23,368 nt of DNA from NCBI GenBank assembly GCA_903839965.1, contig CAIMEK010000268.1, positions 1 through 23,368 of the forward strand, read 5' to 3'. The position numbers and the translations under genes are program-made. The notes under the pieces were generated by a model. That model ran no database searches and was not told the DNA's origin. It was given only the letters and a program-made list of their open reading frames with translations. This stretch comes from an uncultured Acetobacteraceae bacterium. Lineage in GTDB: Bacteria > Pseudomonadota > Alphaproteobacteria > Acetobacterales > Acetobacteraceae. Shown one piece after another: positions 1-5,979 of the stretch (positions are counted from its first letter, which is position 1; each line of letters starts with the position of its first letter).

Positions 1-2
1 CG

Positions 3-551
3 GACGACACCCGCACGGCCTTCCAGACCCACCAGGCCGAGCTTGAGGCGTACGGTGCCCGCGTGTGGGACGCGCAGGGCCATAACGCGACGGTCGCATG
101 GGTGACGCAATGGATTCGCGCCAGAGCTGCGGAGGGTGCCCGGATCATCGGTGTTGACCCAGTGACCGCCGCAGACCCAGGACAACGGCCGTGGGAAGCT
201 GACCGGACGCTCATTGTGACCTGTGAGGAGTTGGCGGCGCAGCATGGATGCTCGATCCTGCTGGTGACCCACCCGCGAATGGCCAAGGGCCAACGGCCAA
301 CGCTTGAAACAATGGCCGGTGGCCTGTCCTACGCCCGATTGACCGACGTTGTGCTGTGGACCGCCGTTCACGATCCTCCCGAATCCGGCGTGGTACAAAG
401 CTCACTGGGACCGATGCAATGCGAATACTCGAATCATATCGCATTGTTCAAGACGCGCGACAGCCGGGGGCGCGGTACGCACATCGCGTATCACTTCGAC
501 CAAGCTACGTTGCGTATGCACGAAATGGGCTGTGTTATCAGGGACAAATAA
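3..551 (+). CDS. RecA/DnaB-like (RepA-type) P-loop ATPase, C-terminal part
   Basis: The gene is cut at its 5' end: the frame is open from base 3, so the GTG at 63 is probably internal. A Walker B-like strand (ARIIGVDPVT, bases about 144-173) is followed by a helix and a second hydrophobic strand ending in a polar motif (ILLVTHPRM, about 258-284). This is the layout of the RecA/DnaB/RepA hexameric ATPase fold, with the later GGLSYARLTDVVLW segment resembling the post-sensor region of RepA-like helicases. By inference it is a replicative helicase or recombination ATPase acting on phage DNA. The Walker A motif would lie upstream of the window and cannot be checked. It ends with TAA and a small Cys-rich ORF begins 4 bases later. 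RadA, UvsX-like or DnaB-like identity cannot be separated from this fragment. Confidence 0.75.
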   Translation, partial: DDTRTAFQTHQAELEAYGARVWDAQGHNATVAWVTQWIRARAAEGARIIGVDPVTAADPGQRPWEADRTLIVTCEELAAQHGCSILLVTHPRMAKGQRPTLETMAGGLSYARLTDVVLWTAVHDPPESGVVQSSLGPMQCEYSNHIALFKTRDSRGRGTHIAYHFDQATLRMHEMGCVIRDK

Positions 552-554
552 CCC

Positions 555-668
555 ATGAACCCCACAACCCTAGTCTGCAAATGGAGCGCGGTGGACGCCG
601 CGATGGGCCTGCAAGGGAAACTATGCCCCATGCCGTGCTGTGAGTCACTCAAGGCTCTGGCAGCATAG
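555..668 (+). CDS. Small Cys-rich protein, 37 aa, ended by an amber codon inside a larger frame
   Basis: ATG at 555 follows the previous stop by 3 bases, with CAGGGA about 10 bases upstream as a possible ribosome binding site. The 37-residue product contains C8 and a CPMPCC knuckle (residues 24-29). It stops at TAG 666-668, but the same frame continues without another stop to TGA at 735-737. That continuation adds a second knuckle, CCGNDDC. Together the two pairs look like one zinc-ribbon-type small protein split by a single TAG. Function is unknown. It may be a real truncated protein, a decayed gene, a sequencing error, or a gene needing readthrough. No family was recognised. Confidence 0.4.
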   Translation: MNPTTLVCKWSAVDAAMGLQGKLCPMPCCESLKALAA

Positions 669-737
669 GCAGAAGTGCTTGCGTACGAGGTGACGCTGTT
701 TTGCTGCGGCAACGACGATTGCCCGTTTCGAGAGTGA
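669..737 (+). other. In-frame continuation of the 555 ORF beyond TAG, second Cys knuckle
   Basis: Reading on in frame after the TAG gives 22 codons before TGA 735-737, including LFCCGNDDCPFRE. Cysteines spaced as CxxxxC match a second half of a zinc-binding knuckle that pairs with CPMPC before the TAG. A GTG at 675 could start a 20-aa product, but no good SD precedes it. I read this as the lost or readthrough-dependent C-terminus rather than as a gene of its own. Confidence 0.35.
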
Positions 738-757
738 CGCACAACAAAGAGCCACAG

Positions 758-1129
758 ATGGCTACTCCGTACAAAATTAAGTTGTGGTATTTTCGGGCGT
801 GGTGCTTCAAGATCGGGTTGGGACTCTTTGACCGAGAAAGCACCAACCTCGACGATGGGTATCAGGTGGCGAGGGTATCGCGGGTTGAGCATTATGCCGC
901 ACACGCCGCGGCAGAAGAGCCGATTTTTCACGGTGACGAGTGGATCAACCCGCAAGCCATTGCGCGATTCGCGGCTGCTTACAGTACAGCACAGCAACCC
1001 GTTTCTAGGCTGGTAGTCGAATCATGGTGGATGCACAGGCGAGACAATATCTTGGACATGGCCAGTGCTGTCAGACAGGCGATGGCAGGCCGTCGATGTA
1101 GAGACAGAAAACAGGAGATTGCGCGTTGA
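758..1129 (+). CDS. Hypothetical protein, 123 aa
   Basis: The ATG at 758 (product begins MATPYKIKLWYFR) is preferred over the TTG at 701, because the upstream part overlaps the Cys-rich frame and reads as poor protein. The only SD candidate is a weak AAAGAG about 8 bases upstream. The product is rich in aromatic residues near its N-terminus and has a basic C-terminal helix (VRQAMAGRRCRDRKQ). No signal peptide or membrane segment is visible and I recognise no family. Its stop overlaps a well-placed TTG start of the next ORF (TTGA at 1126-1129), which supports it being translated. It sits in the small-gene stretch between the replication ATPase and the terminase, where phages often carry accessory or regulatory proteins. 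Confidence 0.5.
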   Translation: MATPYKIKLWYFRAWCFKIGLGLFDRESTNLDDGYQVARVSRVEHYAAHAAAEEPIFHGDEWINPQAIARFAAAYSTAQQPVSRLVVESWWMHRRDNILDMASAVRQAMAGRRCRDRKQEIAR

Positions 1130-1257
1130 TTCAGTTCCCGGGCCGACGTGTGCGTGGGTTGCTCGCATATGGTCCAGCGTACCAGACGAAAGTAGCAAAA
1201 ATGGGCGAGTCGTGTCAAGAACTTCAAAATATCTTGACATGGGCGGGCGAAAAATGA
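1126..1257 (+). CDS. Small hypothetical protein, 43 aa, TTG start coupled to the upstream gene
   Basis: TTG at 1126 overlaps the previous stop as TTGA and is preceded by AGGAG (1113-1117) with an 8-base spacer, an excellent ribosome binding site. The large terminase gene at 10072 starts with the same arrangement. The product begins LIQFPGRRVRGLLAYGPAYQ and ends with a polar helix-like segment (CQELQNILTWAGEK). It fills the gap before the small terminase gene. No family is recognised. A TTGACA promoter-like box lies inside its 3' end, so promoter and coding readings of that stretch compete. Confidence 0.4.
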   Translation: MIQFPGRRVRGLLAYGPAYQTKVAKMGESCQELQNILTWAGEK

Positions 1258-1261
1258 TAGA
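1234..1261 (+). promoter_or_regulatory. Promoter-like site upstream of the small terminase gene
   Basis: A perfect TTGACA box (1234-1239) follows an A/T-rich run, with GATAGA at 1256-1261 after a 16-base spacer. The -35 is ideal for a sigma-70-type promoter but the -10 is weak (GATAGA against TATAAT). A very similar arrangement occurs at 2685-2714. It lies inside a possible 43-aa ORF, so confidence is low. Confidence 0.25.
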
Positions 1262-1270
1262 GCGGGTGAT

Positions 1271-1948
1271 ATGGACGGAATCCTAAAGTGTCCTAAGGCA
1301 ACCCCGGCGCTTGATGCGCTGTCTGACATTCACAAATTGTTCGTGAGGGAGTATTTTAAGACGTTCAATGCGGCGCGCACGGCGGTTAGTATTGGGTTGT
1401 CCTACGATGCTGCGTGGGACATCGTGCATCGCCCTGATGTTTCGGCCGCAATTGCTGAGGCGATGGACCGGCTTGGAATTACTCCCGAGCGGATCGAATC
1501 TGAGATCGCGGAAATTGCATTCTCAAACGACGTGGCCGATCTGGAGGGCGTGTTCACGGGAGAGCGGTTGAGCGACCTGCGCAGAAAAGGGGTGCCAACC
1601 AAACTAATTCGCAAAATCAAGGCAACTCGCCGCATGGTTCGCAGCGACGACAACCCGGACAGATGGGAGCCCGTCGAGGATATCACCATTGAGTCGCATG
1701 ATCGGCTCAAGGCGTTGGAGCTGCTGGGCAAGGTCCGGGCCATGTACCCGTCAACGCCTGATGGGGCGAGCACAACGAGCATCAACCTCACCCTCGTCCA
1801 GGCGGTCATCGACAACATGCCGGAGATGCGGCTGGCGTTCCCCGGCGCGCTGCCACTGGCACAGGGTGATACCCATGTTTCGGACGCCCCGCAGGCCAGC
1901 CCGGATGGAGATCGTGCCTCTAGTGCAAACGTGGAGCCCCGAAAATGA
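1271..1948 (+). CDS. terS: Terminase small subunit
   Basis: The 225-aa product has the N-terminal layout of the phage small terminase family: a 'FVREYFKTFNAARTAVSIG' segment (residues about 27-45) followed by a helix-turn-helix (about 38-70). Next comes a central oligomerisation region that includes ERIESEIAEIAFSNDVADLE. The family recognises the packaging start site on concatemeric DNA, forms a ring and activates the large subunit. The C-terminal 60 residues are Pro/Ser/Ala-rich and probably flexible. ATG 1271 is chosen because the recognisable domain begins soon after it; GAGCGGG lies just upstream. Its stop overlaps the next start (ATGA, 1945). The large subunit is about 8 kb downstream rather than adjacent. 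Confidence 0.85.
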   Translation: MDGILKCPKATPALDALSDIHKLFVREYFKTFNAARTAVSIGLSYDAAWDIVHRPDVSAAIAEAMDRLGITPERIESEIAEIAFSNDVADLEGVFTGERLSDLRRKGVPTKLIRKIKATRRMVRSDDNPDRWEPVEDITIESHDRLKALELLGKVRAMYPSTPDGASTTSINLTLVQAVIDNMPEMRLAFPGALPLAQGDTHVSDAPQASPDGDRASSANVEPRK

Positions 1949-2238
1949 TCGTTTTTCGCAAAATCGCCGCTTTTCTCGCTCGCCCCTTCGTTCGGAGCCA
2001 TCGCCGCCGGGCCTACAAACGCATTTTGGGCAGCGTAGAGCAGGGCGCATCCGGCCCGATTTTCTTTCACGGCGGGCCACTGGACGGAGCGACCCGCGAT
2101 GTCGATTGGTGGAGCGACTCGCTGCGGATTGAACTAGACGATGGCGAGTGGGTTTATCGGCTCAAACATGGCGTGACGCAGACATGGTACAGCTACGTCG
2201 GCCCGGCCCTGGAAGGCCGCGACGTGCTGGCAATTTGA
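1945..2238 (+). CDS. Hypothetical protein with GGPLDG motif, 97 aa
   Basis: The start overlaps the small terminase stop as ATGA, implying translational coupling. The N-terminal 28 residues are hydrophobic then strongly basic (FRKIAAFLARPFVRSHRRR). After them comes a compact domain with FFHGGPLDGATRDVDWW and an acidic strand (LRIELDDGEWVYRL). Small proteins with a GGPxDG core are common in tailed phages and have no established role. The last residues, YSYVGPALEGRDVLAI, look like a closing beta strand. The basic head could bind nucleic acid or membrane, which is inference only. Confidence 0.7.
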   Translation: MIVFRKIAAFLARPFVRSHRRRAYKRILGSVEQGASGPIFFHGGPLDGATRDVDWWSDSLRIELDDGEWVYRLKHGVTQTWYSYVGPALEGRDVLAI

Positions 2239-2248
2239 AAGGCATACA

Positions 2249-2611
2249 ATGGCAGACATGACGTTGAAGCAGGCTCAACAGTTGGCGCAGAACGCACGGG
2301 TCCGCGGCGATCAGGTGTTGATCCTCCAGGACCCCAGCGAGACACAGACCGCCGGCGGGATTGTGATCCCGAACCGCGTCGCAGAGGAACATCGGCAGTG
2401 GAAGGGCGTCGTTCTGGCCACCGGGCCGGGCAAGTTCGAGCCGACTCTTGGCAAGCGCCTGCCGGTGGATCTGTCGGCGGGCGACCGCGTACGCTTTACT
2501 CACTACCGCGGCACGTACGTTGACCTAGGCCCCGGCTCGTTTGCCACCGACGAGAAAAAGAGCCGGTTTGTGGTCGTGCCGGAGGAGGACGTGTTGATGG
2601 TGCTGACATGA
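2249..2611 (+). CDS. groES: GroES-like co-chaperonin (Cpn10 family)
   Basis: The 120-aa product carries the hallmarks of Cpn10. A mobile loop, SETQTAGGIVIPN (residues 30-42), closely matches the GroEL-binding loop of bacterial GroES. KGVVLATGPGK comes next, then PVDLSAGDRVRF, and a closing strand, VVPEEDVLMVL. These correspond in order to the conserved strands of GroES. Cpn10 caps the GroEL ring. Phage versions such as T4 gp31 replace host GroES to fold large capsid proteins. The protein is about 20 residues longer than typical GroES, mainly through an N-terminal helix (residues 4-19) and an insert near residues 97-108. GAAAGG, 9 bases before the ATG, supports the start. No GroEL is encoded in the window, so it would act with host GroEL. 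Confidence 0.9.
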   Translation: MADMTLKQAQQLAQNARVRGDQVLILQDPSETQTAGGIVIPNRVAEEHRQWKGVVLATGPGKFEPTLGKRLPVDLSAGDRVRFTHYRGTYVDLGPGSFATDEKKSRFVVVPEEDVLMVLT

Positions 2612-2630
2612 GAGGCCTATTCTTGCAGGG

Positions 2631-2726
2631 ATGATCCTCGACCCGCAATTCATCTGGCCATTGCTTGCCATCGCAATATATTTCTTGACATCGCCCGCCG
2701 AATTTTGCGATAAGCGAATTCGGTAG
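2631..2726 (+). CDS. Possible 31-aa membrane micro-protein
   Basis: An ATG at 2631 opens a 31-codon frame with a single hydrophobic stretch (FIWPLLAIAIYFL) followed by a polar, basic tail (CDKRIR). The shape fits a single-pass membrane micro-protein and the ORF fills most of the gap between the GroES-like gene and the fibre gene. The SD is poor: CAGGG lies directly against the ATG. A TTGACA promoter-like box sits inside it. Either reading may be true. Confidence 0.25.
   Translation: MILDPQFIWPLLAIAIYFLTSPAEFCDKRIR
2685..2714 (+). promoter_or_regulatory. Promoter-like site upstream of the fibre gene
   Basis: TTGACA (2685-2690) follows an A/T-rich stretch and is separated by 18 bases from GATAAG (2709-2714). 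The order of elements (A/T-rich run, TCTTGACAT, a G/C block, GAA plus an A/T run, then GATA) repeats that at 1234-1261. It lies 50 bases before the fibre gene start, a reasonable place for a late promoter. The -10 box is imperfect and no experiment supports it. Confidence 0.3.
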
Positions 2727-2763
2727 CCTGCAAACCGGAAAGCAGGCAGAAAGGCGATGCACT

Positions 2764-4074
2764 ATGACAGTCCAAATCGGCAGCGGGTTCCCCTTCAATT
2801 CCCTCACGCAGGAGCAAGCCTCGTCAATGAGCCTTCAGCGGGCCGGGGTCGAAATCCTCGCCCGCGTGGATAAGCTCGCGTCACAGTCGGTATACAGCAT
2901 CGACGCACAGATCAAGGGGGCGGTCAATTTCCACACGTCGGAGCCGACAACCCAGCAGAACGGCGATACCTACCGCTGCACCGTCGGCGGCACGGGCTCG
3001 ACATCGACAACGGTTACGTTTGTCGCCGGCCAGTTGTATACTTGGTCCTCGCTGTCGTCGGTCTGGGTTCAGTTCATCCCGGTGATCGTCAATCGGACGA
3101 TCCTGGACGTGAGCGACGGCAATGTCTATGTCTGCACGTCTCTTGGCCCGCCGGTTGTCTGGACGAGCCAAGGTTCCTTCGCCAATCTGGCGCTTCTGAC
3201 GCCGACCGCAGGCTCCGTCACGGCCAGTAAAGCCGTGATCGTTGACGCCAGCAAGGACATCGGAGCGTTCCGAAATGTCGGCCTCGCGGGCAACCTGGCA
3301 TATTCCGGCCTGAGCGGAGCCAACCAGATCCTCATGCCAGACAACCTGGCCTCCGCGCTGGTCATCGGCGAGGGTGCCAACGCCTACATCACGTTTACGA
3401 CCAGCAACGGCACTGAGGCGATAACGGTAGCCAAGGCTACGGCGTTCAGCTCGACCGTCACTATCGGCGGCAGTTTGATTACCTTAGCCGGGGCGTTCGG
3501 CACATCCGGCGCGCACGCCTGCACGCTGACCCTGACTGATGACACCAACATTACTCTGCCAACCAGCGGGACCCTGCTGGCACAGGCCCTGACCAGCGGG
3601 AATGTCTTTGTCGGATCGGCCGGCAACGTGGCTACCGGCGTGGCCATGAGCGGCGATGTCACGATCATTGCGAGTGGGACAACCACGCTCAATGCCGTTC
3701 ACGCGGAACAGGTCCACCGGATTCCGGTTGCCGCACTCGGTGCCGATGCGGATTTGGCGACCACGGTAGTATTCGCCGTGCCGAGGGCCGGTGTGATTTC
3801 CTACATAGGCTATATCCCTATCGGGACCGACTTCGGAACGATTGGCGATTCCAACACCAGCGTTTTCACCGTGGCGCAGACTGGGGGAACGATTGCGGCA
3901 AAGACCTTCAACACCAGCACCCAACCGACCGCCAATGCCCTGAACAGCTTGGGGTCGCTCACCAACGCCACACTGACGGCAGGCCTGCCGGTAACACTGG
4001 CTATTACCAATGGCTCGACGGCTAAGACGCCCGGCGGCCAGCTCATCATCGTATTCACCCCAACCAACGTTTAG
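2764..4074 (+). CDS. Fibre-like virion protein, 436 aa
   Basis: GAAAGGCG precedes ATG 2764. The product is rich in Gly, Ala, Ser and Thr, with beta-strand-like repeats typical of phage tail or head fibres. These include TLTDDTNITLPTSGTLL (about residues 256-272), a motif common in tail-fibre shafts, and SGDVTIIASGTTTLNAVHAE (about 297-316). An N-terminal helix (residues 10-40) may be the virion-attachment part. The C-terminal 120 residues form a separate Thr/Asn-rich domain resembling a jelly roll, similar in layout to the C-terminus of the protein at 15046. By inference it is a fibre or head-fibre component that contacts the host. No catalytic motif was seen. A cold-shock gene follows after 9 bases, probably in the same transcript. 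Confidence 0.65.
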   Translation: MTVQIGSGFPFNSLTQEQASSMSLQRAGVEILARVDKLASQSVYSIDAQIKGAVNFHTSEPTTQQNGDTYRCTVGGTGSTSTTVTFVAGQLYTWSSLSSVWVQFIPVIVNRTILDVSDGNVYVCTSLGPPVVWTSQGSFANLALLTPTAGSVTASKAVIVDASKDIGAFRNVGLAGNLAYSGLSGANQILMPDNLASALVIGEGANAYITFTTSNGTEAITVAKATAFSSTVTIGGSLITLAGAFGTSGAHACTLTLTDDTNITLPTSGTLLAQALTSGNVFVGSAGNVATGVAMSGDVTIIASGTTTLNAVHAEQVHRIPVAALGADADLATTVVFAVPRAGVISYIGYIPIGTDFGTIGDSNTSVFTVAQTGGTIAAKTFNTSTQPTANALNSLGSLTNATLTAGLPVTLAITNGSTAKTPGGQLIIVFTPTNV

Positions 4075-4083
4075 GAGCATTCC

Positions 4084-4302
4084 GTGACCGGAAAATTCAA
4101 ATGGTTCAACACCGACAAGGGCTTTGGCTTCATCACCGGCAGCGACGGCAAGGACGTATTCGTCCATCACTCGCAGATTCCGGCCAGCGTGGACCGTGAT
4201 GACCTGGGCCACAAGATCGTCGCCGAGCAGGCGGCCTGCGAATTCGAGATCGAGGATTCCCCCAAGGGCCCGCGGGCGAAGTCGGTGGTGATCCTGGCAT
4301 AA
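4084..4302 (+). CDS. Cold-shock protein (CspA family)
   Basis: This 72-aa protein is a complete cold-shock domain. KFKWFNTDKGFGFIT (residues 4-18) contains RNP1 (KGFGFI), and DVFVHHS (24-30) contains RNP2. Both are nucleic-acid-binding strands of the five-stranded OB barrel. The later EFEIEDSPKGPRAKSV segment matches the final strands. CspA-family proteins bind single-stranded RNA and DNA and melt secondary structure. The start is GTG at 4084, with TAGGAG 6-11 bases upstream overlapping the previous stop. A phage copy could keep late mRNA accessible or act as an antiterminator; that is inference. The key aromatic residues of RNP1 and RNP2 are intact. Confidence 0.93.
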   Translation: MTGKFKWFNTDKGFGFITGSDGKDVFVHHSQIPASVDRDDLGHKIVAEQAACEFEIEDSPKGPRAKSVVILA

Positions 4303-4339
4303 CCAACTGGGCCAACTGGCCATTGGGCGGAAGATGTTT

Positions 4340-4666
4340 ATGACTCAAGACGAAATGACGGGGCGACAACCGATGAGCCAGGACACGCGCGACATCATCC
4401 GGCAGATCGCGGCCGAGGTCGCGTTGTCCATTGTAGATCGCTTTGAAAAGACGGTGGACATGAAGGTTTCCGAATCCGTCAGTCACCATGAGCGGACATG
4501 CTCATGGCCGACTTCGATTACGGCGACGGTTACGGAAGTCAAGGAACAGGTCAGTAAGTACAACGGCATTGTTGACCAGGGTAAGGGGGCGTTGGCCTTG
4601 GCGAAGTTTCTGTGGGCCGTTGCGGGTGGCGGCGTGGTTGCGGTAGCCACTCACTTCTGGAAATGA
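4340..4666 (+). CDS. Hypothetical protein with C-terminal membrane segment, 108 aa
   Basis: The protein has a soluble, helix-rich N-terminal part, DIIRQIAAEVALSIVDRF then a likely coiled coil (VTEVKEQVSKYNGIVDQG). It ends in one hydrophobic segment (LAKFLWAVAGGGVVAVATHF). This topology (helical domain plus C-terminal anchor) resembles XhlA-like or other holin-associated phage proteins, but no diagnostic motif proves it. ATG 4340 is chosen over 4334 because GGCGG (4326-4330) is too close to 4334; ATG 4373 is a third option. It opens the run of small membrane genes that ends with the holin-like gene at 5755, so a lysis or envelope role is plausible. Confidence 0.65.
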   Translation: MTQDEMTGRQPMSQDTRDIIRQIAAEVALSIVDRFEKTVDMKVSESVSHHERTCSWPTSITATVTEVKEQVSKYNGIVDQGKGALALAKFLWAVAGGGVVAVATHFWK

Positions 4667-4677
4667 AGGAGCCATAC

Positions 4678-5061
4678 ATGCGGACGATTTCGATTCTGTT
4701 TCTGGCGGTTGTTGTGGCCGGTTGTTCCGGCCTGATCGTCAAGAAGGACATGGGCAGCGCGATCGACGCCAACGCCAAGCTGACGGCGGCAACCCAGCCG
4801 TCCGACGCCGTGGCCAACCTGACCACGAAGGCGACGATCTTCCAGTCGTACTACACCGGGGCCACGGTCAACGGCTTGGCATGGCTGTTCGACCCGACCA
4901 AGTCGATCTACTGCACGCCGGCGTACTACGTGGAGTTCGGCAAGATGGCCACATGGAGCGCTGCGGCTACGTCTAGGCCCGCGATAGCGGTTTCATCCGA
5001 CGCGACAGAAACCGCGTGGCTGGTACAGGTGAAGAACGCAAAGGACGGCGTGGCGAAATGA
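4678..5061 (+). CDS. Lipoprotein, 127 aa
   Basis: AAGGAG 6-11 bases before ATG 4678 fixes the start. The N-terminus has a basic start (MRT), a hydrophobic stretch and a lipobox VAGC with Cys16, so it should be cleaved and lipidated by the host lipoprotein pathway. The mature part is about 110 residues with helical and aromatic segments (TIFQSYYTGATVNGLAWLF, CTPAYYVEFGKM) and no recognised domain. Phage lipoproteins include outer-membrane spanins and superinfection-exclusion proteins. Its position among membrane genes fits a spanin-like or envelope role, but it is longer than a typical Rz1 and not proline-rich. Its end overlaps the next start (ATGA). Confidence 0.75.
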   Translation: MRTISILFLAVVVAGCSGLIVKKDMGSAIDANAKLTAATQPSDAVANLTTKATIFQSYYTGATVNGLAWLFDPTKSIYCTPAYYVEFGKMATWSAAATSRPAIAVSSDATETAWLVQVKNAKDGVAK

Positions 5062-5291
5062 TGGCCTTCATCCTCGCATATTGGTGGCTCTGGCTCATCG
5101 GGCTGGCCGTTGGGCTGGTCATGTTCGGCTATATGGCGGCCGAAGCTATCTCCAACATGGGCTGGCCCGGCGTCGGTATTGACTTGTTGCCGAGGATTGT
5201 TGGCTTGATCGGCCTGATTATCGGTGGCACGTCGTTTCTGGCCCTACTCCTGATTCTATGGCGAATGTTCAACCGTTGGGTGACTTCGTGA
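5058..5291 (+). CDS. Small inner-membrane protein, two transmembrane segments, 77 aa
   Basis: ATG 5058 overlaps the lipoprotein stop (ATGA); an adjacent ATG at 5061 is equally possible. Two long hydrophobic segments are evident: residues about 3-28 (AYWWLWLIGLAVGLVMFGYM) and 44-70 (IVGLIGLIIGGTSFLALLLI). A short Gly/Pro loop joins them and a basic end follows (RMFNRWVTS). Size and topology fit a class II holin or an accessory holin or antiholin, but also any small membrane protein. Coupling to the lipoprotein suggests the two act in the same step. No family was recognised. Confidence 0.65.
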   Translation: MMAFILAYWWLWLIGLAVGLVMFGYMAAEAISNMGWPGVGIDLLPRIVGLIGLIIGGTSFLALLLILWRMFNRWVTS

Positions 5292-5357
5292 CCTGGTGAC
5301 GATTCATTCTGCTCTTGCTTTCTGGCGACGTTCCGACTCTCGGATAAAGGAAAACGT

Positions 5358-5717
5358 ATGACGACTTCAACGACTACCACGACAACCCCGGCCCTGACGC
5401 TCGATCAACTGCTCGCAAAGTTGCCAGCTTCGCTCAAGCCCTGGGCGCAGACCTACGGCCCGGCCTTGCTTGCCGGCGGGTCGCAACTGGCCAGCGACTT
5501 CATCAACCTGATCCTCAAGGGCGACCAGACCGGGGCATACAGGATCGTTCTGGCCGCCATGCCCGACGCGGCATTTCAGGCCGAAGGATTGGCAATCACG
5601 AATGAGATGGCGGCGCTGAACCAGCAGAACGCCGACAGCATAGCGCTTCAGAAGAAGGCGTTGACCGCCTTGCTGTCCGTTCTGTTAACAATCGTTCTGG
5701 CGATGGTGGGTCTTTAA
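5358..5717 (+). CDS. Hypothetical protein with C-terminal transmembrane segment, 119 aa
   Basis: A strong SD (AAAGGA) precedes ATG 5358. The first dozen residues are almost all threonine. A helical region follows (LDQLLAKLPASLKPWAQ, then GGSQLASDFINLILKG), then a glutamine/asparagine-rich helix (MAALNQQNADSIALQKK). The protein ends in one hydrophobic segment (ALTALLSVLLTIVLAMVGL, about residues 101-119), giving a tail-anchored topology like the protein at 4340. The function is unknown. The immediate downstream neighbour is the holin-like gene, so a lysis-accessory role is possible. Confidence 0.6.
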   Translation: MTTSTTTTTTPALTLDQLLAKLPASLKPWAQTYGPALLAGGSQLASDFINLILKGDQTGAYRIVLAAMPDAAFQAEGLAITNEMAALNQQNADSIALQKKALTALLSVLLTIVLAMVGL

Positions 5718-5734
5718 CTCACTACTGGCATGGA

Positions 5735-5751
5735 AAATCCTGAAAGGATTT
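5735..5751 (+). promoter_or_regulatory. Hairpin occluding the SD of the holin-like gene
   Basis: AAATCCT (5735-5741), a GAA loop and AGGATTT (5745-5751) form a perfect 7-bp stem. The 3' arm contains the AGGA SD of the gene starting at ATG 5755, with a 6-base spacer. Folding would hide the SD and lower translation until the RNA is opened. Confidence 0.55.
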
Positions 5752-5754
5752 AGC

Positions 5755-5979
5755 ATGGACACGATCAAGAACCTTTTGGCGAAGTACGCGACCCCGTTGC
5801 TGGTGAAGTACGTCCTGCGGGGCATCACCTACGGCTTTGCGGCCCTGGCGGCACGATACGCGATTGAGGCCCCGTCGTCCGACACTCAGGCACAGTTGGC
5901 CGGCTGGATCGCGTCTGCGGTTTCGACCGCTGTAGCCCTCGGTATCGACTACCTCCAGCACAAGTACAACACCAAATGA
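5755..5979 (+). CDS. Putative holin, 74 aa
   Basis: The protein has an amphipathic basic N-terminus (MDTIKNLLAKYATPLLVKY) and two hydrophobic segments (about residues 20-37 and 48-67). An acidic turn (EAPSSD) separates them and a charged C-terminus follows (DYLQHKYNTK). Short length, two segments and the basic tail fit small phage holins. The 'LAGWIASAVSTAVALGI' helix with small residues is typical of pore-forming holin helices. Holins open the inner membrane at the end of infection. Its SD lies in a perfect hairpin, which suggests timed expression. The assignment rests on topology and context, not on a diagnostic motif, and no endolysin is next to it. Confidence 0.55.
   Translation: MDTIKNLLAKYATPLLVKYVLRGITYGFAALAARYAIEAPSSDTQAQLAGWIASAVSTAVALGIDYLQHKYNTK

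Noticed and set aside
4303..4326. Direct repeat CCAACTGG twice, one base apart, before the gene at 4340
   Set aside because: Only 8 bases, with a 4-bp CCAA/TTGG pairing; too weak to call an operator or structure.
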